From Synechocystis salina LEGE 00031 (GTDB lineage Bacteria > Cyanobacteriota > Cyanobacteriia > Cyanobacteriales > Microcystaceae): a DNA stretch of 59,040 nt. The DNA is taken from NCBI RefSeq assembly GCF_015207985.1, contig NZ_JADEVV010000023.1, positions 1 to 59,040 of the forward strand. Reading direction: 5' to 3'. The stretch's first letter is position 1. Each line of letters begins with the position of its first letter. Shown one piece after another: positions 43,201 through 50,654 of the stretch. The position numbers and the translations under genes are program-made. Below the pieces are notes generated by a model that did not search any database, had not been told where the DNA came from, and was given only the letters and a program-made list of their open reading frames with translations.

Positions 43201-44468
43201 CTGTTGCTGGCATTGAAAAAATCCGGTATGGATTCAGCGACAATCCGTTCAAAATCTTCGCCACTGTCGTACACCAAATTACCGTTGCTATCCCAAATGG
43301 AGAAAGAACGGGCACCAAAAACATAGAGTTCATCAAAATCCCCGTCCCCATCAATGTCCCCAAATTTGGTGGTTACTGTCAGACGACCAAGGTTGGCATC
43401 TGCCTGTAACTCTGCGGCATTGGGAAATGCAGTTGGGTCTAGAATTAAATCCTTAACGCGAGCTTCTTCCAGAAAAATATCCCCTTCTCCATCAAACGGA
43501 GAGGGAAAAATATCATCGTCAGAAGGGCGGTTGCGGGCATCCCCTTCGTTGGCAGTGATGTAGTAGGTCTGGCCACCGACGGTAAAGGAAGCAATGCTGT
43601 CGGGCATATACATGCCGAAAATGGGCCAATTCTGAATATTGATCCCCCCATCCCGATCGCTCGCATCCAAGCCATTACCAGGCAAGCTGTGGTCCTTGAA
43701 CCCCAGGGGCAAAATTGCTTCCACTGTGGCACTGGCAATGTCAACCACCGCAATGGCGTTATTTTCTTGCAGGGTGACCCAGGCTTTGTCTCCGTTGAAG
43801 GCAATATATTCTGGCTCCAGATCTTCCGCTACGGTGCTATTCCGGACAAAATTACCATTTTCATCAAAAATCTGACCAAAAAGTCTCACCCCAGCGGCCA
43901 GTAAGTCGGCTTTTTGGGCATTAAAACTATCAAAAGTGGCAGTCTGGGCAACTAAATTGACAAACCCGTTACTGATATCCACAATGCTCACTGAACCCAC
44001 AGGATCCACCGTGTAGCCTTCGTTTGGTTCCCCTTCATTGGCAGTTAAAACCTTGGTGCCATCGGGGCTAAAGGTGACCATATCGGGTAAAAAGCCCACC
44101 AGCACTTTGCCCAGGAAATTACCAGTGGCTGTATCGAAAAACTGTATTTGACCCGCTTCCTGATTGTTCAAATCATCCCGAATGGCCAAGGATACGGCCA
44201 CAATCCCTGCGCTGGGAGTACCGGCTTTACCCACCGCCACACTGTTGGGTGCAGGGCTAAAACCGGGGGGTAGGCCATCGAAATCCAGCGCCAAATCCCC
44301 CAGTTTAGTGGGGTTGATGGGATTGGTTAAATCTAAAATTTCGATCACGGAGCCCGCCACCACAAATAGGCGCTTAGTGCTGGGGTCAAAGGCCGGAATT
44401 TCTGCCCCATTACTGCTGGCAAAGCCACCAATTTTGCTTATCAAACTAACGCCGTTGTTAATGGTCAT
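40272..44468 (-). CDS. phoA: Giant PhoA-type alkaline phosphatase / 5'-nucleotidase
   Basis: A 1398-residue protein. Residues about 10-535 are a choice-of-anchor I beta-propeller ('VLTANEGEPNEGYTVD', 'ITANEGDARN', 'GPEPEGVTVG'). Residues about 540-1150 are a metallophosphatase plus 5'-nucleotidase C-domain: 'LFHASDQEG', 'LSSGDAY', 'AFGNHEFDLG', 'SLKNGGGIRDDIG', 'LSFNNGLSLITV'. The C-terminus has two similar Trp-rich units ('NQVLWQNSDTDQFGLWN' and 'NQVLWQNLDTNQIGIWN'). No N-terminal signal peptide is visible, so export by a C-terminal signal (type I) is likely. It fits the atypical cyanobacterial PhoA in size. A strong Pho box lies upstream. Confidence 0.85.
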   Translation of the reverse strand: MTINNGVSLISKIGGFASSNGAEIPAFDPSTKRLFVVAGSVIEILDLTNPINPTKLGDLALDFDGLPPGFSPAPNSVAVGKAGTPSAGIVAVSLAIRDDLNNQEAGQIQFFDTATGNFLGKVLVGFLPDMVTFSPDGTKVLTANEGEPNEGYTVDPVGSVSIVDISNGFVNLVAQTATFDSFNAQKADLLAAGVRLFGQIFDENGNFVRNSTVAEDLEPEYIAFNGDKAWVTLQENNAIAVVDIASATVEAILPLGFKDHSLPGNGLDASDRDGGINIQNWPIFGMYMPDSIASFTVGGQTYYITANEGDARNRPSDDDIFPSPFDGEGDIFLEEARVKDLILDPTAFPNAAELQADANLGRLTVTTKFGDIDGDGDFDELYVFGARSFSIWDSNGNLVYDSGEDFERIVAESIPDFFNASNSNNSFDNRSDNKGPEPEGVTVGTIDGRTYAFVGLERIGGVMVYDVTNPQVPEFIQYINPRDFTVDPESNLTDSGPEGLIFIDAADSPNGKPLLVVSNEVSQTTAIFEVNVPTPQPFKLQLFHASDQEGGVPALDDAPRFSAVLNALLQQDIDNDGIAGFTNNLILSSGDAYIPGLFFSASQDVFGGVGRADILIQNELGFQAIAFGNHEFDLGTALIADLIGGDPADNFPGANFPYLSSNLDFSTDGNLTPLLTADGQEASTIPGKIAASTVITVNGEKIGIVGATTPTLRTISSPGDVGVLPSPFGGTPTAAELDALAAIIQADVDALLLANPGLNKVVLLAHMQQIAIEQELASRLSHVDIIVAGGSNTRLVDENDRLRAGDTAQGIYPIIKTGADGNPVAVVNTDGNYKYVGRLVIDFDAEGVIIPESYDPLISGVYATDAQGVADLNAAGLVDQEIQAIVDQLRTVIVAKESNVFGLSNVYLEGLRPAVRQQETNLGNLTADANLAIAKQLDPTVVISLKNGGGIRDDIGRVVVPAGGTGMPERLPNEAVIDADGNVVKPEGGISETDIANALSFNNGLSLITVTAAELLALVEHGIAASDGSNQQGRFPQVSGFAFSFDLNRAPGSRVISLAIEDETGKDLDVVVKDGQLVGDPSRTFRMVTLGFLAGGGDGYPFPSGESANLVNLNLASDAPRTGLATFAPDGSEQDALAEYLAANFNTPATAFNQADTAPAFDTRIQNLAFREDTVIDPIANEIGTVAKDGLFFVELPNGMEVSLKYEDQPLVAGTFGNWQILEAETVDGMNQVLWQNSDTDQFGLWNADANWNWLSSQTWPTNSFKTLAAEVTFQIDLNEDGLLGDRLTNVETKGNVSLLEGILGNYYAQTGDGLTTPIKYLGEVFENNLGNWQALAGETVQGINQVLWQNLDTNQIGIWNSSSDWNWLSSSVFAAGSPEAIAQANIFGVDLNGATAI

Positions 44469-44601
44469 AATTGCTTCGGGAATTTCTCAATCAGGAAAAA
44501 TGGAGGAAAATTTTGGACTTGGGTTGGCGATCGCCGACGGACAGCAAAATTCCCCATCAGCGGCGAGCTTCCACTAGTCCCCGCTACAGTTTTTCACAGA
44601 C

Positions 44602-44642
44602 AAATTAAGAAAAACTTATGATTAGGCTATGAAAAGGTTAAG
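44602..44642 (-). promoter_or_regulatory. Pho box, four tandem 8-base repeats (SphR/PhoB site)
   Basis: On the minus strand four boxes follow one another with exact 3-base spacers: CTTAACCT (44642-44635), CATAGCCT, CATAAGTT and CTTAATTT (44609-44602). The cyanobacterial Pho-box consensus is PyTTAAPyPy(T/A) at 11-base period; the first and last boxes match it fully and the middle two at six of eight positions. The array is 134-174 bases before the ATG of the PhoA-type gene, as expected for SphR-activated transcription under phosphate limitation. A further CTCAACCT lies upstream but is out of phase. Confidence 0.82.
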
Positions 44643-44793
44643 CAAAACAATTAGTTCTGAGTAAAGGTTGAGGAAAATCCGCCATTGTCAACGGGGAACG
44701 AAAAAGCTAAGCTCAAGGGCGGCGCATTGCCCTGCCAATTTGGAGCCAATTCCTCGGCAATATCGATAATTCTGAAAAATCCTTAAACTATCT

Positions 44794-45327
44794 ATGCAAC
44801 AACGTGGCGTGACAATCTGGTTAACGGGACTGAGTGGAGCAGGCAAAACCACCATCACCCAGGCGTTAGAGAAAAAATTACGGGATAGTGGTTACCGTCT
44901 AGAAGTCCTAGATGGAGACGTGGTGCGCACCAATTTGACCAAGGGTCTGGGTTTTAGTAAGGAAGACCGGGATACCAACATTCGCCGCATCGGTTTTGTT
45001 TCCCATTTGCTTACCCGCAACGGCGTTATTGTGCTAGTTTCTGCCATTTCCCCCTACGAAGCCATCCGCCAGGAAGTGAAACAGACCATTGGTGACTTTT
45101 TAGAAGTGTTTGTTAATGCGCCCTTGGCCGTTTGTGAACAACGGGACGTTAAGGGTTTATATGCCAAAGCCCGCAGTGGGGAAATTAAAGGCTTCACCGG
45201 CATTGATGACCCCTATGAACCCCCCAGCAATCCCGATGTGGAATGCCGCACCGATCTAGAAGAACTGGATGAAAGCGTCAACAAGATCTGGCAAAAGTTG
45301 GTCGATTTACAATACATCGAAGGTTGA
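44794..45327 (+). CDS. cysC: Adenylyl-sulfate kinase
   Basis: A 177-residue protein. The P-loop is 'WLTGLSGAGKTTITQALEKK'; then 'LEVLDGDVVRTNLTKGLGFS', 'RDTNIRRIGFVSHLLTRNGV', 'VSAISPYEAIRQEV' and 'KGFTGIDDPYEPPSNPDV', all typical of CysC. It phosphorylates adenosine 5'-phosphosulfate to PAPS in sulfate assimilation or sulfation. It is divergent from the PhoA-type gene with 325 bases between; that gap holds the Pho box and a HIP1 site. Confidence 0.95.
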   Translation: MQQRGVTIWLTGLSGAGKTTITQALEKKLRDSGYRLEVLDGDVVRTNLTKGLGFSKEDRDTNIRRIGFVSHLLTRNGVIVLVSAISPYEAIRQEVKQTIGDFLEVFVNAPLAVCEQRDVKGLYAKARSGEIKGFTGIDDPYEPPSNPDVECRTDLEELDESVNKIWQKLVDLQYIEG

Positions 45328-45638
45328 ACCAATTGGCCATTACTTGGGGAACAGGGGACTGGGAATCGGTTGGCAATAATCAATTTTTTCCTGAAGCAGG
45401 GGCCCGTTGCCAAGATGGACTCCCTAATTGTGCTGGCCAAGCTCCCACAGCCCTAGGGGAAATGTGTTGATGGGTTCCGGTGGCAAGGCAATCTTTCTAG
45501 GTGGGGGATTCCTTGCGCTAGGATTAACTTTGGTTAATATCGATCGCCAGGGGATTAGGTCTGATTAACCAGACTAGTCCCCCATAAAGTTGAATAATTT
45601 CCTAGTCGCAAATCTTGCAATGGAGGCAATGAATAGCA
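45328..45638. other. Intergenic region between cysC and exbB
   Basis: No gene of convincing composition is seen in these 311 bases. Near the end there is GGAGG (45622-45626), followed by ATG 45629, which opens a 7-codon frame (MNSSESH, stop TGA 45650-45652) that overlaps the GTG start of exbB. No clear -10/-35 pair or terminator could be assigned. Confidence 0.5.
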
Positions 45639-46331
45639 GTGAATCCCATTGAGTTGATTCAAAAGGGCGGCGTGGCCATGTGGCCCCTGATTCTCTTATC
45701 GGTGTTGTCCGTCAGTACGATCATCGAAAGGTTGTGGTTTTGGGGGCAAATTCTCCTCAAAAGTTCCCAGACTGCTTCCCGCATTTTGGACACGGCGGCC
45801 CGGGATTGGGACACGGCCATTCGGGTAGCCCAGGATAATCGGCGTTTCCCCATTGCTAAATATCTGTTGGCACCGTTGCGCTTGCCCCACCCAGACCCGG
45901 AGGTTTTTCACCTGGCCCTGGAGTCGGCGGCCGATGACCAACTGGCCCTCATGCGGCGGGGGGACAAAATCCTGGAAGCGATCATTGCCCTTGCGCCCCT
46001 GTTAGGTTTGTTAGGAACGGTGTTGGGCCTAATCCAGTCCCTCAGTTCCATCCAAATTAGTGATTTGGGTACTGCTTCCACCGCTGGGGTTACCCTGGGG
46101 ATTGGGGAGTCCTTGATTTCCACGGCGACGGGGTTAATCGTGGCGATCGTCAGCTTGGCTTTTTATCGACTCTTTCAGGGTTTATGGTTCAACCAAATGC
46201 GGGTGTTTCGCAAGGCCGGCAGTGAACTGGAGGTGCTCTATCGTCAACGTTGGTTTGAGGAAGAAATGGCCTACGACGAAGGCATAACCCCCACCTCGGA
46301 AGCGGAAAGCATGCCCCAGGAATCCTACTAG
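45639..46331 (+). CDS. exbB: Biopolymer transport protein ExbB (TolQ/MotA family)
   Basis: A 230-residue protein with three membrane helices. Conserved blocks: '[20 protein letters not shown]', '[20 protein letters not shown]' and '[20 protein letters not shown]'. ExbB forms the proton channel that, with ExbD, energises TonB-dependent outer-membrane transport. The start is GTG 45639; its ribosome site GGAGG is 12 bases away, longer than usual, with a competing ATG between them. exbD follows after 157 bases. No tonB is in the window. Confidence 0.9.
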   Translation: MNPIELIQKGGVAMWPLILLSVLSVSTIIERLWFWGQILLKSSQTASRILDTAARDWDTAIRVAQDNRRFPIAKYLLAPLRLPHPDPEVFHLALESAADDQLALMRRGDKILEAIIALAPLLGLLGTVLGLIQSLSSIQISDLGTASTAGVTLGIGESLISTATGLIVAIVSLAFYRLFQGLWFNQMRVFRKAGSELEVLYRQRWFEEEMAYDEGITPTSEAESMPQESY

Positions 46332-46488
46332 TTTTCTTTGCTGGAGTTGTATCCTTTCCCCATGGAGGTTGCACAACTTAGTTTCGGTTCCCATTTTGCA
46401 GTCGTTAGTATGGTTACGGAGTTCCCCCACCGTTGTGAATCTGTAATAAAAGCCTGTTCTGCCCCTCTCCCCTTTCTCTAAAATCCCC

Positions 46489-47298
46489 ATGGCATCTTCC
46501 CCTAAAGTTCCCCGGTCTACCCGTCGGCTCCAGGCCTTGCACCATCCCACCAGGCCCCTTTCCCTCTGGCAAGATAGTCAACATGACCAGGGGGAAGTGC
46601 GCATTGAGATTATTCCTTTAATTGATGTAATTTTCTGTATTCTCACTTTCTTCATCCTGGGGGCGGTGGGGCTATCCCGGCAACAGGCGATTAGTTTGGA
46701 CCTGCCCAGGGCCAGCACCGGGGCCCCGCAGATGCGGGAAATGTTTATGGTGAGCCTGGATGATCTGGGGCAACTGTATGTGGAAAAACAGCCAGTGAGC
46801 CAGGAGCAGATGGTCAGTGCCCTGCAAAATTACCACCAATACAATCCCAGCGGTTTGATTGTGCTGCATGCTTCCCGCAATGCTAGTTATAACGATGTGG
46901 TGCAGTTACTAGATATTCTCCGCACCGTAGGTGGCGATCGGGTGGCCCTGGCTACCTTACCCGGCGATGGCCAAACTCCCCCAGGCATGAGTCCCAATGG
47001 TTTTAATGATCCCAACTTGGGAATGCCGGGCATGACTCCGGGCAATGCTTTCCCCAATAGTCCCACCCCTGGAATGCCCAATTTCAATAATCTAAATCCT
47101 GGTGGTTCCGGTGCAGGCACCCCTAATTTTAGTAATACTCCCCTGCCCGGTATGCCCGATGCCAATGGCAATATTTCCCCCAACCCCGGCATGAATCCCG
47201 GTTTTCCCGGTGGAGGCACCATGAACCCCGCCCCCAACTCCCAGTCCCCCAATTTACCTGGGATGGGTAACACTACCCCCAATGCCCCCCAACAGTAA
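46489..47298 (+). CDS. exbD: ExbD-type protein with long Pro/Gly/Asn-rich tail
   Basis: A 269-residue protein. The ExbD part (about 36-165) has the single membrane helix with the proton-path Asp in 'EIIPLIDVIFCILTFFILGA', then 'MVSLDDLGQLYVEKQPVSQE' and 'YNDVVQLLDILRTVGGDRVA'. From about residue 165 to the end there are repeated 'PGMSPNG', 'GMPGMTPGN' and 'TPGMPNFNN'-like segments with no predicted fold. Usual ExbD proteins are about 140 residues. The tail should lie in the periplasm. It may bind peptidoglycan or the outer membrane, or be a flexible spacer. Confidence 0.88.
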   Translation: MASSPKVPRSTRRLQALHHPTRPLSLWQDSQHDQGEVRIEIIPLIDVIFCILTFFILGAVGLSRQQAISLDLPRASTGAPQMREMFMVSLDDLGQLYVEKQPVSQEQMVSALQNYHQYNPSGLIVLHASRNASYNDVVQLLDILRTVGGDRVALATLPGDGQTPPGMSPNGFNDPNLGMPGMTPGNAFPNSPTPGMPNFNNLNPGGSGAGTPNFSNTPLPGMPDANGNISPNPGMNPGFPGGGTMNPAPNSQSPNLPGMGNTTPNAPQQ

Positions 47299-47319
47299 TT
47301 GGTTGAAACTGCATTGCCC

Positions 47320-48660
47320 ATGATTTCGGCTCGACAATTGGCCTTTTTAGTTCTGCGGGAAATCGATCGCCGGGATAGTTACACTGATGTGGCCATTGAC
47401 CGGGCTTTGCAAAAACATTCATTGTCTCCTCCCGATCGCCGTTTATGTACGGAATTGGTCTATGGAGTGATGCGCCGGCAGAGAACTTTGGATTGCTTGA
47501 TAGAATCCCTTGGCGATCGCCCGATTAGTAAACAACCCCCGGATTTAAGGCGGATTGTGCATCTGGGGCTATATCAATTGGGTTATCTGGATCAGATTCC
47601 AGCTTCGGCGGCGGTCAATACCAGTGTAGATTTGGCTAAGGCCAATGGTTTGAAGGGGTTGAGCAAAGTTGTTAACGGTATGTTGCGCCGTTACCAACGG
47701 GGGCAGGAAGGGGGAGAAGGAGTTTTAGGCCAGGAAAAAATCAGTTTAGGAGAAAAATATAGTTTCCCCGATTGGTTGATGGATTTATTTGTACAAACCT
47801 GGGGCCAGGAAGAAACAGAAGCTTTATGTGCTTATTTCAATCGCAACCCCTCTTTGGATATCCGTATAAATCCCTTGCAAACCAGTCGGGAAGCAGTAGC
47901 CCAGATGTTGGAGTCCATGAATATTACCGCCACCGCCATGGCCGGTTTACCCCAGGGATTAAGGTTGACAGGAAAAACCGGGGCCATCACCCAACTGCCA
48001 GGTTTTGCAGAAGGTCTCTGGACTGTGCAGGATGCCAGTGCCCAATGGGTGGCCCAAATCCTCAATCCCCAACCGGGGGAAACTATTTTTGATGTTTGTG
48101 CAGCCCCCGGCGGTAAAACTACCCACATAGCTGAGTTGATGGGAGACCGGGGACAAATTTATGCCGGCGATCGCCATGGTTGGCGCTTACAAAAGTTGGC
48201 CGTTACCCAACAAAGATTAGGACTAACCAGCATCAAAACCTGGGAGGGGGATTTGATTCAACCGGGGACAAAACCTCCCATGGAGTTGGTAGACCGGGCG
48301 TTACTGGATGTACCCTGCTCCGGGCTAGGAACTCTGCATCGCAATCCGGATCTACGTTGGCGACAAAATCCAGATACCATTGCCACCCTTTTACCCCTGC
48401 AACAATCTCTGTTAACGGCGATCGTCCCTTTGGTGAAATCCGGCGGCACTCTGGTTTATTCCACCTGCACCTTGAACCCAGCGGAAAATGAAGCTCAGAT
48501 TCAACAATTTTTGCAAGACCATGAAGATTGGCGGCCGGAAAACTTTACCTGGATTAGCCCATCGGGAGATTCCCAAGCTATTACTGACGGTATGCTGACT
48601 ATTCTTCCCCACCAACATCAGCAAGACGGATTTTTCATCGCAAATTTAAAGAAAGCTTAA
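47320..48660 (+). CDS. rsmB: 16S rRNA (cytosine-967-C5) methyltransferase
   Basis: A 446-residue protein. The N-terminal NusB-like domain ('ARQLAFLVLREIDRRDSYTD', 'DRRLCTELVYGVMRRQRTLD') is followed by the SAM domain: 'GETIFDVCAAPGGKTTHIAE', 'LLDVPCSGLGTLHRNPDLRW' and the catalytic Cys in 'VYSTCTLNPAENE'. This is RsmB (Sun/Fmu). ATG 47320 gives the usual start; the frame reaches back to TTG 47299 right after exbD. The gene follows exbD by 21 bases and is probably co-transcribed. Confidence 0.94.
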   Translation: MISARQLAFLVLREIDRRDSYTDVAIDRALQKHSLSPPDRRLCTELVYGVMRRQRTLDCLIESLGDRPISKQPPDLRRIVHLGLYQLGYLDQIPASAAVNTSVDLAKANGLKGLSKVVNGMLRRYQRGQEGGEGVLGQEKISLGEKYSFPDWLMDLFVQTWGQEETEALCAYFNRNPSLDIRINPLQTSREAVAQMLESMNITATAMAGLPQGLRLTGKTGAITQLPGFAEGLWTVQDASAQWVAQILNPQPGETIFDVCAAPGGKTTHIAELMGDRGQIYAGDRHGWRLQKLAVTQQRLGLTSIKTWEGDLIQPGTKPPMELVDRALLDVPCSGLGTLHRNPDLRWRQNPDTIATLLPLQQSLLTAIVPLVKSGGTLVYSTCTLNPAENEAQIQQFLQDHEDWRPENFTWISPSGDSQAITDGMLTILPHQHQQDGFFIANLKKA

Positions 48661-48821
48661 CAATCCTAACGGCGATCGGCCCTTCCCCCCACAATAGGAA
48701 TAGTGAATCAAAATTCTGGTTAGGGGGTTAATGTCCTAAAAACAATACATGGGACTTATTGCTTGACCGGAAACTTTAGCTGAGTTAACTGTACCATTCC
48801 ATCCCTGGGGGGTAATGCGCC

Positions 48822-49244
48822 ATGACGAAAACCGCTAAAACTAAACAACTACTCAAAATTCTGATTGGGGCCGCCTGGCTAGATGGGGTAATCCAAGTGG
48901 AAGAAAGGCAATATCTACGACGCTTAGCAGCGGAATATGAAGTAGAAAATGATCCGGAATTACAGGCCCTTTTATCAGAACTAAAATCCGTGGAAGCGCC
49001 CCAATGCTATGCCTGGGTGAATGAATATTTGGGGGATTATCCCAGTGAAGAGGAATATTCCGAATTGCTAGAAGCATTGAGTGGCCTGCTCTACAGCGAC
49101 GGCGATATTCAAACCCAAGAAGCCCAGTTACTAGCTTCCCTGCAGGAATCCGATCCTGGCCATGGTCCCCCCAAATCATCCCTGGATAAATTTCTCGGCA
49201 AGGTTCAGCGGCTTTACCGTCGTGCCCTCCAAAAAGCTAGCTAA
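48822..49244 (+). CDS. TerB-like tellurite-resistance domain protein
   Basis: A 140-residue helical protein. 'LLKILIGAAWLDGVIQVEER' and 'LLYSDGDIQTQEAQLLASLQ' are the paired DG-x-x-x-x-x-E metal-binding-like repeats of TerB domains; 'LRRLAAEYEVENDPELQALL' lies between. It is a small soluble protein, with unknown partner. The Ca2+/Na+ exchanger gene follows 33 bases downstream, so an ion-related role is possible. GGGGGG is seen 13 bases before the ATG. Confidence 0.8.
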   Translation: MTKTAKTKQLLKILIGAAWLDGVIQVEERQYLRRLAAEYEVENDPELQALLSELKSVEAPQCYAWVNEYLGDYPSEEEYSELLEALSGLLYSDGDIQTQEAQLLASLQESDPGHGPPKSSLDKFLGKVQRLYRRALQKAS

Positions 49245-49277
49245 ATTTTTGCAACTCTGGGATTTTCGGGAGAAAAC

Positions 49278-50393
49278 ATGATGACTTGGATGACGATCCC
49301 AAGCTTGGTTCTGGGGTTGGGAGTTTTGGTGGTGGGGGCAGAAATATTAGTTAAAGGGGCTTCCCGCATTGCCCTAATGTTCGGCATTTCCCCTTTGATC
49401 ATTGGCCTCACCATTGTGGCCTATGGCACCAGTGCTCCGGAGTTAGTGGTGAGTTTGCAGGCGGTCTTTGCCGGCCAGGCCGATATTTCTATCGGTAATG
49501 TGGTGGGTAGTAATATCTTCAACATTTTGCTGATTTTGGGTGTCTGTGCCACCATTACTCCCCTGGTGGTGGCCCAACAACTGATTCGCTTAGACGTACC
49601 TATTTTAATTGCCGTCTCCGCCCTCTTAATGTTCTTTGCCCAGGATGGTCGAGTTAACCGTTTGGATGGATCAATTTTTGTCCTGGGGGCAATTCTCTAC
49701 ACCACTTTTTTGATTTTCCAGAGTCGGCGGGAAAAAAATCCGGAAATTGCCGAAGAATATGCCCAGGAGTTTGGCGAACCTGTGCCCAAAACTGGCCAGC
49801 AAATTATCAGGCAGGCTGCTTACATTGGGGCAGGCATGGGGCTATTGATCCTTGGTTCCCGTTGGTTAGTGGAAAGCTCCGTGGACATTGCCCGGGCTCT
49901 GGGCATTAGTGAGTTGGTCATTGGGCTGACTTTAGTTTCCTTGGGCACATCTCTGCCGGAGTTAGCTACTTCCGTGGTGGCCAGTTATCGGGGGGAGCGG
50001 GACATTGCCGTGGGTAATGTGGTCGGCAGTAATATTTTTAACATTCTGGCGGTGCTGGGTTTTGCAGCTAGCCTTTCCCCCACGGGGCTGGCCATTGCCC
50101 CGGCGGTGATTAAATTTGATTTACCTGTGATGTTTGCAGTGGCGGTGATCTGTTTGCCGGTTTTTCTGACCGGAAGACTAATTTCCCGTTGGGAGGGAAT
50201 CCTCTTTTTGGGCTATTACTTCTCCTATGCCACCTATTTAGTGTTAAGTGCCACTAGCAACGAAAATCTCTCCCTCTTCACCGATATCATCCTGTTTATT
50301 GTCATTCCAGCAACGGCGATCGCCTTGGGGCTGTCCATTATTCCTAATCTGTTCAAGGGCACCAAAACGGCACCGAAATCAGATAGCGACTGA
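49278..50393 (+). CDS. Calcium/sodium antiporter (CaCA, YrbG family)
   Basis: A 371-residue protein with about 10 helices in two homologous halves. The two alpha-repeats are plain: 'GTSAPELVVSLQAVFAGQAD' with 'IGNVVGSNIFNILLILGV', and 'GTSLPELATSVVASYRGERD' with 'VGNVVGSNIFNILAVLGF'. These bind the cation through the Glu residues. It exchanges Ca2+ (or K+) against Na+ or H+ at a membrane. ATG 49278 and 49281 are both possible. The acidic linker between the halves is about 40 residues. Confidence 0.93.
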   Translation: MMTWMTIPSLVLGLGVLVVGAEILVKGASRIALMFGISPLIIGLTIVAYGTSAPELVVSLQAVFAGQADISIGNVVGSNIFNILLILGVCATITPLVVAQQLIRLDVPILIAVSALLMFFAQDGRVNRLDGSIFVLGAILYTTFLIFQSRREKNPEIAEEYAQEFGEPVPKTGQQIIRQAAYIGAGMGLLILGSRWLVESSVDIARALGISELVIGLTLVSLGTSLPELATSVVASYRGERDIAVGNVVGSNIFNILAVLGFAASLSPTGLAIAPAVIKFDLPVMFAVAVICLPVFLTGRLISRWEGILFLGYYFSYATYLVLSATSNENLSLFTDIILFIVIPATAIALGLSIIPNLFKGTKTAPKSDSD

Positions 50394-50654
50394 AGTTTGT
50401 TGAGTATCAGACAAATTAAGAAAAAACACTACATTGCTGGCTAGCAATCATACTAGTGGGGGCAAAAATTACCCCATAGACAAAATTGGCTTGCCAGGGA
50501 AAATAATTTGCCTTGGGCGAGATGCTCCCATCCCTTTAAGCAAATAGATTAGGGGGAATGTTCAACACAGGGAACTTCATGGGTAAAAACGTTAAGCTAA
50601 AACAGAACTGGGCGCTCTGCCTGGGGTTGGCTGTTTGGGAGCAAATTGTTTGCC

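Noticed and set aside
46887-47321. Long minus-strand frame opposite the exbD tail
   Set aside because: It is the complement of the Pro/Gly-rich coding repeats and has no family features; exbD and rsmB context explains the region.
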